From positions 27,245 to 91,244 of the forward strand of contig DASXAQ010000001.1 of the NCBI GenBank assembly GCA_036406615.1: a stretch of 64,000 bases of DNA. Direction: 5' to 3'. The notes beneath the pieces are model-generated. The model was not told the origin of the DNA, made no database searches, and saw only the letters and a program-made list of their open reading frames with translations. The translations under genes were made by a program, and so were the position numbers. This document shows positions 41,918 through 49,628 of the stretch, piece by piece; the first letter of the stretch is position 1, and each line of letters starts with the position of its first letter. This DNA is from DASXAQ01 sp036406615. Lineage in GTDB: Bacteria > Actinomycetota > UBA4738.

Positions 41918-43140
41918 CGGGCCGCCAGCGAGCGCAAGTCGACGTCCTCGTCTCGCAGGCGCTCCGGGTCCACCGGGAGCCCCGCGCGGACCAGGCCGGA
42001 AGAGCGCCGGACCTCGCGTCCGCGCTGGAGCCCGGCCACGCCGCGCACCACGCCGTCCTTCAGGTAGAACGCGACGAACGAGCGCTCCTCGAGGCTGCCG
42101 CGCAGCACGATCTCGTCCCACCGGGCGGCGAACCCGACGTACTGGAGGTTGTAGTCGTACTGGTCGGACCAGAACCAGTGCGGATCGTCGAACGGCTCGT
42201 CGGCGCCCATCATGTTCCTCGCGGCGGCCGCGCCCATCTTGAGCGCGTTGTCGTAGTGCTCGACGCGCAGGCGATGGCCGAAGACCGGGTGGGCGTGGTT
42301 GGCCACGTCGCCGGCGGCGAACACGTCCGGCACGTTCGTCCGGCAGCACTCGTCGACCAGGATGCCGTTGTCGACTTCGATCTCCGTTCCCTCCACGATT
42401 TCCACGTTTGGCTGGATCCCGACGCCGGCGACCACCAGGTCGCATTCGACGCGCGTGCCCTCGTCGGTGTGGACGGCCTGGACCCGTCCCGTCCCCTCGA
42501 ACCGTTCCACCTTCTGGTCGAGGTGGAACGTGATCCCGTGGTCGCGGTGGATCGCCTCGAACACCGACCCGATCTCCGGGCCGAGGACCCGCAGCAGCGG
42601 GGTGCCGAACACCTCGATCACCTCGATCTCGCGGCCGAGCGACCAGAGCGACGCCGTGACCTCGAGTCCGATGAAGCCGGCGCCGACCATCGCCACCCGG
42701 CCGCCGCGCTGCGCGGCCTCGCGGATCGCGTCGGCGTCCTCGATGGTTCGAAGCTGGTGGATCCCCTCGAGGTCGGACCCCGGGAACGTCAACTCGCGGT
42801 TGCGGCCCCCGGTCGCGATCAGCACGCGGTCGTATTCGACGGCATCCCCGTCGTCCAGGCGCACCAGGCGGCGATGGGGGTCGAGGCCCGTCGCGCGTGT
42901 CCCCAGCCGCAGTTCGACGTCCTGCTCCTCGAACCACGAGGGCGGTTGGAGGTAGACGTCCTGGCGCGGCGTTTCCCCGCGCAGGTACTCCTTCGACAGC
43001 GGCGGACGCTCGTACGGGAGGTGTGACTCGGCGCCGATCAGCACGAGCCGACCCTCGAACCCCGCCTCCCGCAGCGTGGTCGCCGCGGCGCCCCCCGTCA
43101 GATTGGCTCCCACGATCGCGTACGTCGGCGTGCCGGCCAC
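41914..43140 (-). CDS. FAD-dependent pyridine nucleotide-disulfide oxidoreductase (ferredoxin reductase type)
   Basis: This 408-residue flavoprotein has an N-terminal FAD site (YAIVGANLTGGAAA), a central NAD(P) site (VAMVGAGFIGLEVTAS, about 145) and the second FAD motif TNVPDVFAAGDVANH. The C-terminal domain (RVEHYDNALKMG, YNLQYVGFA) is that of ferredoxin reductases of oxygenase systems (BphA4/CamA-like). The first FAD motif reads GxNxxG, slightly degenerate. GTG 43140 follows GGGAGGGG; a TTG eight codons earlier is less likely. It is coupled to zwf, an NADPH source, which suggests electron delivery from NADPH. Confidence 0.88.
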   Translation of the reverse strand: MAGTPTYAIVGANLTGGAAATTLREAGFEGRLVLIGAESHLPYERPPLSKEYLRGETPRQDVYLQPPSWFEEQDVELRLGTRATGLDPHRRLVRLDDGDAVEYDRVLIATGGRNRELTFPGSDLEGIHQLRTIEDADAIREAAQRGGRVAMVGAGFIGLEVTASLWSLGREIEVIEVFGTPLLRVLGPEIGSVFEAIHRDHGITFHLDQKVERFEGTGRVQAVHTDEGTRVECDLVVAGVGIQPNVEIVEGTEIEVDNGILVDECCRTNVPDVFAAGDVANHAHPVFGHRLRVEHYDNALKMGAAAARNMMGADEPFDDPHWFWSDQYDYNLQYVGFAARWDEIVLRGSLEERSFVAFYLKDGVVRGVAGLQRGREVRRSSGLVRAGLPVDPERLRDEDVDLRSLAAR

Positions 43141-43202
43141 TTCCCCTCCCTGTGCGGGTCCCAATCGTAGGAGGTTACGCGCGAGCGTAGACTCGGGCCT
43201 CC

Positions 43203-43718
43203 GTGCGCGAGGATTACGTCCTGATCACGCCGCGCCTGGGCCTTCGACCGTTCGTCGCGGACGATGTGGACGACCTGCACGCCATCCTGGGCGACGAGGA
43301 GACCATGCGCTACTACCCCGCGCCGTTCTCACGCGAGCAGTGCGAGGACTGGATCCGTCGCGCGCGGGAGTCCTACGCGAGCGTCGGCTTCGGGCTGTGG
43401 GCCGTCGAGGATCGCTCGACCGGGGAGTTCCTCGGGGATTGCGGGCCGGCCATTCGCACCGTCGAGGGTCGCGAGGAGCCCGAGATCGGCTGGCACACGA
43501 AGCGCAGCCGCTGGAATCAGGGAATCGCCACCGAGGCCGCCACCGCGTGTCGCGACCACGCGTTCGGACCGCTCGGTTTGGAGCGCGTGATCGCGCTGGT
43601 CCGCCCGGAGAACGTCGCCTCGGGCCGGGTGGCCCAGAAGATCGGCATGACCGTGGATCGCGAGATCGACTACCACGGCCTGCGCCACTACGTCTACGCG
43701 GTGAGCCGCCCCGGGTAG
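43203..43718 (+). CDS. RimJ/RimL-type GNAT acetyltransferase
   Basis: This 171-residue acetyltransferase has ITPRLGLRPFVADDVDDLH at the N-terminus, GWHTKRSRWNQGIATEAA (acetyl-CoA pyrophosphate loop, with the usual G-x-G partly replaced by NQG) and ERVIALVRPENVASGRVAQKIGM near the end. This is the common RimJ/RimL-like layout; the acceptor may be a protein N-terminus or a small molecule. GTG 43203 is 9 bases after TAGACT (43188-43193), a leaderless start. Confidence 0.88.
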   Translation: MREDYVLITPRLGLRPFVADDVDDLHAILGDEETMRYYPAPFSREQCEDWIRRARESYASVGFGLWAVEDRSTGEFLGDCGPAIRTVEGREEPEIGWHTKRSRWNQGIATEAATACRDHAFGPLGLERVIALVRPENVASGRVAQKIGMTVDREIDYHGLRHYVYAVSRPG

Positions 43719-43751
43719 CCCGGGCTCATTCGCCGCCGGCCCTCAATTGCT

Positions 43752-43780
43752 TTGTGGGACGGGCCGATAGGACCTACGAT
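43752..43780 (+). promoter_or_regulatory. promoter of a leader RNA
   Basis: TTGTGG (43752-43757), a 17-base spacer and TACGAT (43775-43780). Initiation about seven bases downstream would put the start codon of the leader ORF (43791) at or very near the 5' end of the RNA. Confidence 0.55.
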
Positions 43781-43790
43781 GGCATCACAG

Positions 43791-43850
43791 ATGAGCAGGC
43801 AGAGCGCGTTCGCCACGCCGCACGTCGCCGCCGTACTGCTTATTCGGTAG
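43791..43850 (+). CDS. 19-residue putative leader peptide
   Basis: ATG 43791 opens a 19-codon frame reading MSRQSAFATPHVAAVLLIR and ending at TAG 43850. It starts 10 bases after the -10 box TACGAT, has no Shine-Dalgarno and is followed at once by two hairpins, the second an intrinsic terminator. The C-terminal run of Ala, Val, Leu and Ile codons would stall ribosomes when branched-chain aminoacyl-tRNA is scarce, as in ilv-type leaders. An in-frame ATG at 43779 lies inside the -10 box and is unlikely to be used. Confidence 0.5.
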   Translation: MSRQSAFATPHVAAVLLIR

Positions 43851-43882
43851 GCGCGGCTGGGCGACCACGCCCGGGCCGCGCC
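43850..43882 (+). promoter_or_regulatory. long GC hairpin after the leader ORF
   Basis: GGCGCGGC (43850-43857) pairs with GCCGCGCC (43875-43882), and inside it GGGCG pairs with CGCCC around an ACCA loop. The stem begins in the last base of the leader stop codon, so a ribosome on the leader ORF would cover its 5' arm. It may be a pause or anti-terminator structure. Confidence 0.5.
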
Positions 43883-43885
43883 GAA

Positions 43886-43914
43886 AACCCTTCGCATCCG
43901 CGAGGGGTTTTTTT
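43886..43914 (+). terminator. intrinsic terminator of the leader RNA
   Basis: AACCCTTCGC (43886-43895), loop ATCC and GCGAGGGGTT (43900-43909) form a 10-base stem with one G-U pair, followed directly by a run of T residues through 43914. It is the clearest factor-independent terminator in this GC-rich window and lies 48 bases upstream of the next gene. Confidence 0.75.
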
Positions 43915-43962
43915 CTACCCGGCCTCGGCGGTGCGAACCACACACGACAGGAGGAGGAAACC

Positions 43963-44277
43963 ATGCGATACGAGTTCCAGCAGCGGGGGCAGGAGGTCGG
44001 ATCCGCCCAGTGGGAGGGGCCCGGCCAGGTCCGGCTGGACGTCGTTGACGCGGCCGAGCGCGACTATCTGGGCGGGTACTTCGCCGGCAACGTCACGTAC
44101 CTGGCGTTCACGTTCGACCGTTTCGACGAGGACGACGACGCGTTCCAGTCGCGACGCCGCGACTGGACGCCGTGGGAGTTCGAACGCGCGTGCCGGGCGC
44201 TGGCCCGGACGCGAGGCTACCGGGTGCGCAAGACGCCGTCCGAGCCCGTTGAGGCGCCCCGGCGCTTGGCCGGCTGA
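43963..44277 (+). CDS. 104-residue hypothetical protein behind an attenuator-like leader
   Basis: This small soluble protein begins with alternating strands (MRYEFQQRGQEVGSAQW, GQVRLDVVD), has an acidic middle (FDRFDEDDDAFQSRRRDW) and a basic helix (WEFERACRALARTRGYRVRK). There is no signal or membrane segment, and I do not recognise the family. A strong AGGAGGAGG lies upstream. An intrinsic terminator 48 bases before the ATG means transcription must read through, so expression is probably conditional. Confidence 0.65.
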   Translation: MRYEFQQRGQEVGSAQWEGPGQVRLDVVDAAERDYLGGYFAGNVTYLAFTFDRFDEDDDAFQSRRRDWTPWEFERACRALARTRGYRVRKTPSEPVEAPRRLAG

Positions 44278-44308
44278 CCGGCCGGCCGTGCCCGCCGTCC
44301 CGCCCGGG

Positions 44309-45523
44309 TCAGAGCCCCTGCTGAACGAGCGAGAGCAGCTCCGACTTCGGCTCATCCCCGCCGGGCTGCACGAGCGAGTTCGCGCCCGCGTACGCCCACA
44401 ATGACCATCCGATGTCGTTCCGGGTGCAGAAGGCCATCAGCGAGGTCGTCGACGCCTGCCAGTTCGACCGGCCGCCGTGGACGTTGTTCGCCCCCCCGAA
44501 CGCGTTGAACTCACCGATCCACGTCGGGACGTTCCACGCCTGCGCGCGCTTCAGATAGTCGTTCGCCGCCTGTTCCCCGAGAGGATCCCAGCCGGGCACG
44601 TACAGGTGGTACGAGTACACGACGTCGTCGAACGGCGGCGGCTTCGTCACGCCGAACTGGCCGGTGCCGCGGTCCGGCGTGTCCTCGAAGATCAGCAGCA
44701 CGCGGGGGTCCACGGAGCGGATCGCCGAACCGAGCGTCTGGTACAGGCGATCCAGGTTCAGCGCCGCGGGGTCGCCGGTCCGCGTCGGGTACGGCTCGTT
44801 GAACATGTCCGCGCCGATGACCGTCGGGTCGTCGGCGAACCGGCTCGCCACGGCCTTCCACGCGTCGGCCAGTTGCTGCTGCACGTCGTCCTGGTCCGCG
44901 AAGAACGCCGACTTGGCCGCCGTCGCGTTGTGGATGCCCGACCGGAGGTACAGCCACGTCGGCAGGCCGGATCCCGGGCACTCGGCGCCCTTGCCGGAAC
45001 GAGAGCGCAGGAACGCGGGCGTCCACTTGTTCTGGTGCATGTCCAGGACGACCGCAACGTGCTGCGCGCCGAAGCTCGCCACGATGTGCTGCAGGGCCGC
45101 CAGATACGCCTGGTTGTAGGAGTGCTTCAGCACGCCGTCGGCGCCGGTCGTGGGCGGGTCGGGTTCCAGGTTCGCCCACGACCAGGCCAGGCGGACCGTG
45201 TTGAACCCCCACGCCCGCACGTTGGTGTACGTGGCCGGGGTGGGCTCGATCCATCCGCGGCACTGCCCGGTGCCCGCCGACGAGGGCTGGCCGGTCCCAG
45301 GCTCCATCCCGTGGATCCCCACGCCAACCATGCGAACCGGCGTGCCGGCCGCGTCCAGGATGCGCCTGCCGTCGGTGTGCAGCCATCCGGACACGGTCGG
45401 CGCCGGATTGGGCGGCCGATCGCTCGTCGTGCACGCGGCCGAGACCACGGCGAGCGCGAGCAGGGATGCCGCCAGAAGGCTCGCCCGGCGGCGCGGTCGC
45501 GGAGGCGTCCCGAACATTCGCAC
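44309..45523 (-). CDS. exported glycoside hydrolase family 5 (cellulase-like)
   Basis: This 404-residue exported protein has a basic N-terminus, a hydrophobic core (about 15-30) and a possible lipobox ending in AAC. A (beta/alpha)8 glycosidase domain follows. The acid/base Glu is in GADMFNEPYP and the nucleophile Glu in WIGEFNAFG; upstream blocks VRMVGVGIHGMEP, WGFNTVRLAWSWANLEP and VAVVLDMHQNKW are typical of GH5. It may act on cellulose, mannan or glycolipids. The start codon is probably GTG 45523 or the ATG two codons on. Confidence 0.85.
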   Translation of the reverse strand: MRMFGTPPRPRRRASLLAASLLALAVVSAACTTSDRPPNPAPTVSGWLHTDGRRILDAAGTPVRMVGVGIHGMEPGTGQPSSAGTGQCRGWIEPTPATYTNVRAWGFNTVRLAWSWANLEPDPPTTGADGVLKHSYNQAYLAALQHIVASFGAQHVAVVLDMHQNKWTPAFLRSRSGKGAECPGSGLPTWLYLRSGIHNATAAKSAFFADQDDVQQQLADAWKAVASRFADDPTVIGADMFNEPYPTRTGDPAALNLDRLYQTLGSAIRSVDPRVLLIFEDTPDRGTGQFGVTKPPPFDDVVYSYHLYVPGWDPLGEQAANDYLKRAQAWNVPTWIGEFNAFGGANNVHGGRSNWQASTTSLMAFCTRNDIGWSLWAYAGANSLVQPGGDEPKSELLSLVQQGL

Positions 45524-45627
45524 GTCAATCGAGCATTCTCGCGGAGACCTCGGCCGGGCACGCTGGGGGACACGGGAACTTCACAGCGCGAGCGGCGCCA
45601 GGCGGCGCGCGCCGATAGCATGGCCCC

Positions 45628-45801
45628 GTGAACGCGAACCGCCGGGTCGTCGCCGTGGCCATCCTGTTCGCGGCGGCGCTCGTCCTGGTGGGCCTCGCGG
45701 CCGCGACGCACGACGTGTTCCCGCTGTTCATCGCCTGGATCCCCCTGCTCGCGGTGCCCTGGCTGCTCACGCGGCCGGAGCGGCCGGAGCGGCCCGAGTA
45801 G
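45628..45801 (+). CDS. 57-residue two-segment membrane protein
   Basis: GTG 45628 opens a 57-codon frame with two hydrophobic segments (RVVAVAILFAAALVLVGLAA and VFPLFIAWIPLLAVPWLL) joined by a short THD loop and ending in RPERPERPE. TAGCAT (45616-45621) ends 6 bases before the start, so translation is probably leaderless. The clean two-segment topology with a charged tail supports a real small gene. It precedes the CDP-alcohol phosphotransferase gene by 14 bases and may be co-transcribed. The function is unknown. Confidence 0.6.
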   Translation: MNANRRVVAVAILFAAALVLVGLAAATHDVFPLFIAWIPLLAVPWLLTRPERPERPE

Positions 45802-45815
45802 CCGGCCCGGGTCCG

Positions 45816-46496
45816 GTGGGAGACGAACGGGACCCGTCGGGGCGCGACGGCCGCCACAGCGGGCCGCGCGTGCGCGACATGCCCGGGCCGCGCGACGTCA
45901 AGGGCGCCGTGGCCCCGACCCTCGGCGTGGTGCTCGCGTGGCCGTACCGCGTGGTGCTGGCCGGCCTGTACCGCGCGAACGTCCGCCCATGGCAGCTCAC
46001 GCTCCTGTCGCTGGCCGCCAACGTCGTCGTGGGGTGGCTGTTGCTCACGGGCCGGCGTCTCCTGCCCGGCCTGCTGCTTGCCCCCGCGGGCGTGCTGGAC
46101 GTCTACGACGGCGCGATCGCGCGCCTGCAGGGAACCGCGAGCCGCGCCGGCGGCTTCCTGGATTCCGCGCTGGACCGCGTGTCGGACGTGATCGTGTTCG
46201 GCTGCCTGTTCTGGTCGCTCGCCGGCCAGGGCAACGACGCGGCCGCCGGCCTGGCGCTGGCCGCGCTGGTCCTGTCCTTCATGGTGAGCCAGGTGCGCGC
46301 GGAAGCCGAAGCGCTGCACGTTCCCCTCACCGAGGGACTCGTGCAGCGCTTCGAACGCTACGTCGCGCTGATGATCGGGCTGACCGCGCCCGGCGCGCTG
46401 ATCCCGATGCTCGCGTTGCTGACGGCGCTCGGCGCGGCCACGGCAGTCCAGCGGGCGGGCTCGGCCTGGCAGCGGCTTGCCGCGAGCCCGGCCTGA
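45816..46496 (+). CDS. CDP-alcohol phosphatidyltransferase family membrane protein
   Basis: This integral membrane enzyme carries the complete signature D-x2-DG-x2-AR-x8-G-x3-D-x3-D (DVYDGAIARLQGTASRAG then FLDSALD), which binds the metal and the CDP-alcohol. Family members make phosphatidyl-glycerophosphate, -inositol or archaetidyl-type lipids; which alcohol is used is not visible. Five to six transmembrane segments are present. The start is uncertain: GTG 45816 gives 226 residues, ATG 45879 gives 205, and neither has a clear ribosome site. Confidence 0.83.
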   Translation: MGDERDPSGRDGRHSGPRVRDMPGPRDVKGAVAPTLGVVLAWPYRVVLAGLYRANVRPWQLTLLSLAANVVVGWLLLTGRRLLPGLLLAPAGVLDVYDGAIARLQGTASRAGGFLDSALDRVSDVIVFGCLFWSLAGQGNDAAAGLALAALVLSFMVSQVRAEAEALHVPLTEGLVQRFERYVALMIGLTAPGALIPMLALLTALGAATAVQRAGSAWQRLAASPA

Positions 46497-46520
46497 CGAT
46501 CACCGCCGTCCGAACCTGCG

Positions 46521-46982
46521 TCAGTCCGTCACGACCAGCGTGCCCGTCATCCCCTGCGCCTGGTGGAACGTGCACACGAACGGGTACGTGCCCGGGGACA
46601 GGTCGATCTTCACCTTCGACGTCGTCCCGCCCTGGTTGATGACGTTGATCTTCGTCCCGTTGACCGTGAACGTGTGCGCGGTGGTGGAGCTGACGTTCTT
46701 CACCGTGACGGTCGTGCCCTCCGACACCGTCAAGGTCGTCGGGCTGAACACGAGCGCCCCGTTGGCGCCCTGCGTCAGCGTCGCGGTCCCGCCGCCGGAG
46801 TTCGTCGCGGGCGGCGACGTGGTCTGCGTCGTGGGCGGCGGCTGCGTGGTCGCAGGTGCGCTCGTGGCGGGCGGCGTGCTCGCGTTTCCACTCGAGCACG
46901 CGGCGAGCAGCACGGCCGCCAGTAGCGGCGCTGCGAGCGCTCGTGCGTAGGTCAACGGTCGGCGTACGGCGACACGAGCCAT
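46521..46982 (-). CDS. cupredoxin lipoprotein
   Basis: This 153-residue exported copper protein has a signal peptide with the lipobox LLAAC (lipidated C29), a Thr/Pro/Ser-rich linker (about 30-65) and a cupredoxin domain. The type-1 ligands are H103 (TTAHTFTV), C137, H140 and M145 (FVCTFHQAQGMTG). It is anchored to the membrane by lipid, unlike the LPxTG-anchored cupredoxin at 18.6 kb. It probably shuttles electrons outside the membrane. It lies alone, convergent with the phosphotransferase gene. Confidence 0.88.
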   Translation of the reverse strand: MARVAVRRPLTYARALAAPLLAAVLLAACSSGNASTPPATSAPATTQPPPTTQTTSPPATNSGGGTATLTQGANGALVFSPTTLTVSEGTTVTVKNVSSTTAHTFTVNGTKINVINQGGTTSKVKIDLSPGTYPFVCTFHQAQGMTGTLVVTD

Positions 46983-47121
46983 GACAACCTCACTTTCGAT
47001 CCAGAGACCGCCTGGCTGGCGGGAGCGTCGATGGGCAACGCTCGGGGGGTACTACGCACGAGCGCTCGGGCGGGATGGCGCGGCGTGACGGATGACACAT
47101 CGCGGCCGGGAGCGGCCGGCG

Positions 47122-47667
47122 CTACGGACGAAATGGCTCGAACGACACGACCTCGTACGTGAACGTGCCGCCGGGCGCCTCGTACGAAACCTGATCGCCC
47201 ACGCGCGTCCCCACGAGCGCCGAGCCCAGCGGCGACTGCACGGTCACGGTGCGCACGCCGGGCGCTCGCTCGTCGGCCGAGTGCGCGACCAGGTAGACCT
47301 CGTCCTCGGGGTCGGGCTCGTCCACGGGGCGAAGCGTCACCAGGGTTCCGGCATCGACCTCGTCGCCGGACGCGGCCTCGATGATGTCGGGGTCGGCGAG
47401 CCGGCGCTTCAGGTCGCGGATGCGCGCCTCCATGAGGCCCTGTTCGTTCTTCGCGGCGTCGTACTCGGCGTTCTCGCTGATGTCCCCCAGCTCGCGTGCG
47501 TGCAGCAGCCGCTCCGCGATGTGGGTCCGTCCCTCGGTCTCCAGCTGCTCCAGTTCCTTGCGCAGCCGAACGTAGGCGTCGAGCGTGAGGCGCGCCGAGG
47601 GTTCCTGGCCCGCGCGTCGCGGTGGCCGCTCGGGCGGCAGGTAGCGTTCGTCGCTCACGTCGCTCAC
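47122..47667 (-). CDS. greA: GreA/GreB-family transcription elongation factor
   Basis: This 181-residue protein rescues backtracked RNA polymerase by stimulating transcript cleavage. The N-terminal coiled coil (LTLDAYVRLRKELEQLE to DLKRRL) carries the acidic tip GDISENAEYDAAKNEQ. The C-terminal FKBP-like domain has GTLVTLRPVDE, VQSPLGSALVGTRVGDQV and YEVVSFEP. An N-terminal extension of about 25 residues precedes the coil. GTG 47667 lies 8 bases downstream of TAGATT on the minus strand and lacks a Shine-Dalgarno, so it is probably leaderless. Confidence 0.9.
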   Translation of the reverse strand: MSDVSDERYLPPERPPRRAGQEPSARLTLDAYVRLRKELEQLETEGRTHIAERLLHARELGDISENAEYDAAKNEQGLMEARIRDLKRRLADPDIIEAASGDEVDAGTLVTLRPVDEPDPEDEVYLVAHSADERAPGVRTVTVQSPLGSALVGTRVGDQVSYEAPGGTFTYEVVSFEPFRP

Positions 47668-47826
47668 GGCCACCGAATCTATCAAGGCCCCGGCCGGCGT
47701 GGCCGGGCCCTCGATGGACGCGATCGGATTCGTCGCTGGGCGTTCGTCGGATCCGAACGATCCACTACGATCGGACCCGGCGCCCGCGGTGGCCACCGCG
47801 GCGCGTCGGGAAGGAACGGAACCGGG

Positions 47827-48540
47827 ATGAAGCCGTTGCTCTGCATTCGAAACGAGGCCAGCGACTCGCTCGGCACGGCGCTGGCGGCGTTCCGGCGCGA
47901 CGGCGTGCCGGTGCGCGAGCTGAACGCGTGGGAGCCCGGCGTCGCCTGGCCCGATCCCACGGACCTCGGCGGGATCGTCGTGTTCGGTGGGTCACAGAAC
48001 GCGGACGAGCTCGACGGTCACCCGTACCTCATGTCCGAGCGCAAGCTCCTGGTGGCCGCGGTCGATCGCGGGGTCCCCGTGCTCGGCGTTTGCCTTGGGG
48101 CGCAGGTGCTCGCGCGTGCGTTCGGCGGGACCGTCTCGCGCGCGCCGGCGGTGGAGTTCGGCTTCTGCCCGATCTTTCCCACCGCGGATGGCGAACGCGA
48201 CGACCTCCTGAGCGTCATCCGGCCCGGCGACATGCTGTTCCAATGGCACGAGGACACGTTCGGGCTGCCGCCCGGCGCGACCCTGCTCGCGACCGGCACC
48301 GCGATCACCAACCAGGCGTACCGGGTCGACGAGCGGGCCTGGGGCATCCAGTTCCACCCGGAGATCACGGCCGAGAACCTCGAGATCTGGTTCGAGATGG
48401 TCGGCGAGGAGGCGTTGGAGGCGAGGTGGGGAATGTCGCCCGACGCGATCTGGCGCCAGGTGGGCGAACACATGGCCGGCCAGGTGGCCCGGGCACACGA
48501 CCTGTTTGGCCGGTTCGCCAGCATCGCTGCCGGACGCTGA
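47827..48540 (+). CDS. class I glutamine amidotransferase (GMP synthase-like)
   Basis: This 237-residue protein has the class-I glutaminase triad: Cys in GVPVLGVCLGAQ (about residue 89) and His-Glu in IQFHPEIT (about 180). GGIVVFGGSQNADELDGHPYL forms the oxyanion/GG segment. It resembles stand-alone GMP-synthase-like amidotransferases (GuaA N-terminal-like, gamma-glutamyl hydrolase-like) without a synthetase domain. ATG 47827 has GGAAGGAA upstream. It is divergent from greA over 159 bases. Confidence 0.85.
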   Translation: MKPLLCIRNEASDSLGTALAAFRRDGVPVRELNAWEPGVAWPDPTDLGGIVVFGGSQNADELDGHPYLMSERKLLVAAVDRGVPVLGVCLGAQVLARAFGGTVSRAPAVEFGFCPIFPTADGERDDLLSVIRPGDMLFQWHEDTFGLPPGATLLATGTAITNQAYRVDERAWGIQFHPEITAENLEIWFEMVGEEALEARWGMSPDAIWRQVGEHMAGQVARAHDLFGRFASIAAGR

Positions 48541-48573
48541 TGCGGCGCGGGCTCCACCGGATCGCTTCGGGCC

Positions 48574-48602
48574 TTGACGCGATCGATGACCGGTCGTAGC
48601 GT
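48574..48602 (+). promoter_or_regulatory. near-consensus promoter
   Basis: TTGACG (48574-48579), 17 bases, TAGCGT (48597-48602), then 9 bases to ATG 48612. There is no Shine-Dalgarno, so translation is probably leaderless. Confidence 0.6.
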
Positions 48603-48611
48603 TCGCGCGCC

Positions 48612-49625
48612 ATGTCAGAACCGCCGACGAGCGACGACACCCCGGAGGTGCCGTCCGCCCCATCGTCCGGAGCCCCGCCCGTCCCCCCACCTCCGGTCTT
48701 CGACGCGCCGACGCAGCCGCTGACGGCGCCGCCGAGCGCGTTCCCTCCGCCTCCGCCGATGCCGCCCCCCGACGGCGGGTCGGACGGCGAGCGGGTCGGG
48801 AGCGCCCGGCGTCGCCGGGGTGGGCTGATCGCCGCCATCGTGGCCGCGGTCGTCATCGTGCTGATCGTGGTGCTCGTTGCGGTGTCGACCGGGAGCGGCG
48901 GCACGAGCGCGACCAACTCACCGTCGCCGGCACAGGCAGCCAAGGTGACGACCTTCAGCGCGACGGCGGCGAGCCCGGTCGAGGTGGACCTGTCCTGGTC
49001 CGCGACCGGCCCCGTCACGCAGACGCAGTTCTCGATCGCGCGCGACGGCACGCCGCTCACGACCGTGTCCGGCGGCGTCGCCGCGTACAACGACACGACC
49101 GTCACGCCGAAGAAGTCCTACACGTACACGATCCAGACCGTCGACGCGAAGGGCCACCAGTCCTCGCCGACGACGGCCACCGTGACGACGCCGCCCCCGC
49201 CGCCGCTCGCGCAGGCGCGCGTGGAGGGCAGTTGGCTGCTTCGCGAAACGTACCTGTCGGAGAACTTCACCAACAAGCACGTCGGCCAGGTCGAGAAGGA
49301 AGGCTGGGTGCTGACGCCCAAGTGCGCGGACGGTCCGTGCACGAAGGTTCGCCTGAAGATGTTCCGTCCCGGCTCGAAGCCGACGCTGCTGGCGCGAAAG
49401 GGCGCCGACTACCACGGGACGGGGACCGACACGCTCGGCGAGTGCTCCGGCGTCCACCTCAAGGACACGCTCGCGATCGTGTTCCACGTCACGCGCGCCC
49501 ACTACGTCGACGGCAAGTGGATGGCCACGGGGATCGCCGGCACGATCGACACCACCGGCCAGCCTTCGTCCCAGTGCGTGACCGGCTCGTCGAAACAGTC
49601 GTTCAACGGCCACCCGCAGGGGTAG
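48612..49625 (+). CDS. membrane-anchored protein with a fibronectin type III-like domain
   Basis: This 337-residue protein has a Pro-rich cytoplasmic N-terminus (about 60 residues), a basic stop (ARRRRGG), one transmembrane segment (about 71-94) and an extracytoplasmic region. The latter starts with an FN3-like module (VEVDLSWSATG, SYTYTIQTVDAKGHQSSP), a poly-Pro hinge and a C-terminal beta-rich domain (about 205-337) with four cysteines, beginning VEGSWLLRETYLSENF. The C-terminal domain may bind a ligand. I do not recognise it. No partner gene is adjacent. Confidence 0.7.
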   Translation: MSEPPTSDDTPEVPSAPSSGAPPVPPPPVFDAPTQPLTAPPSAFPPPPPMPPPDGGSDGERVGSARRRRGGLIAAIVAAVVIVLIVVLVAVSTGSGGTSATNSPSPAQAAKVTTFSATAASPVEVDLSWSATGPVTQTQFSIARDGTPLTTVSGGVAAYNDTTVTPKKSYTYTIQTVDAKGHQSSPTTATVTTPPPPPLAQARVEGSWLLRETYLSENFTNKHVGQVEKEGWVLTPKCADGPCTKVRLKMFRPGSKPTLLARKGADYHGTGTDTLGECSGVHLKDTLAIVFHVTRAHYVDGKWMATGIAGTIDTTGQPSSQCVTGSSKQSFNGHPQG

Positions 49626-49628
49626 CGC

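Noticed and set aside
43779..43790. ATG 43779 as the start of the leader peptide
   Set aside because: It is in frame but lies inside the -10 box TACGAT, so it would not be transcribed from that promoter.
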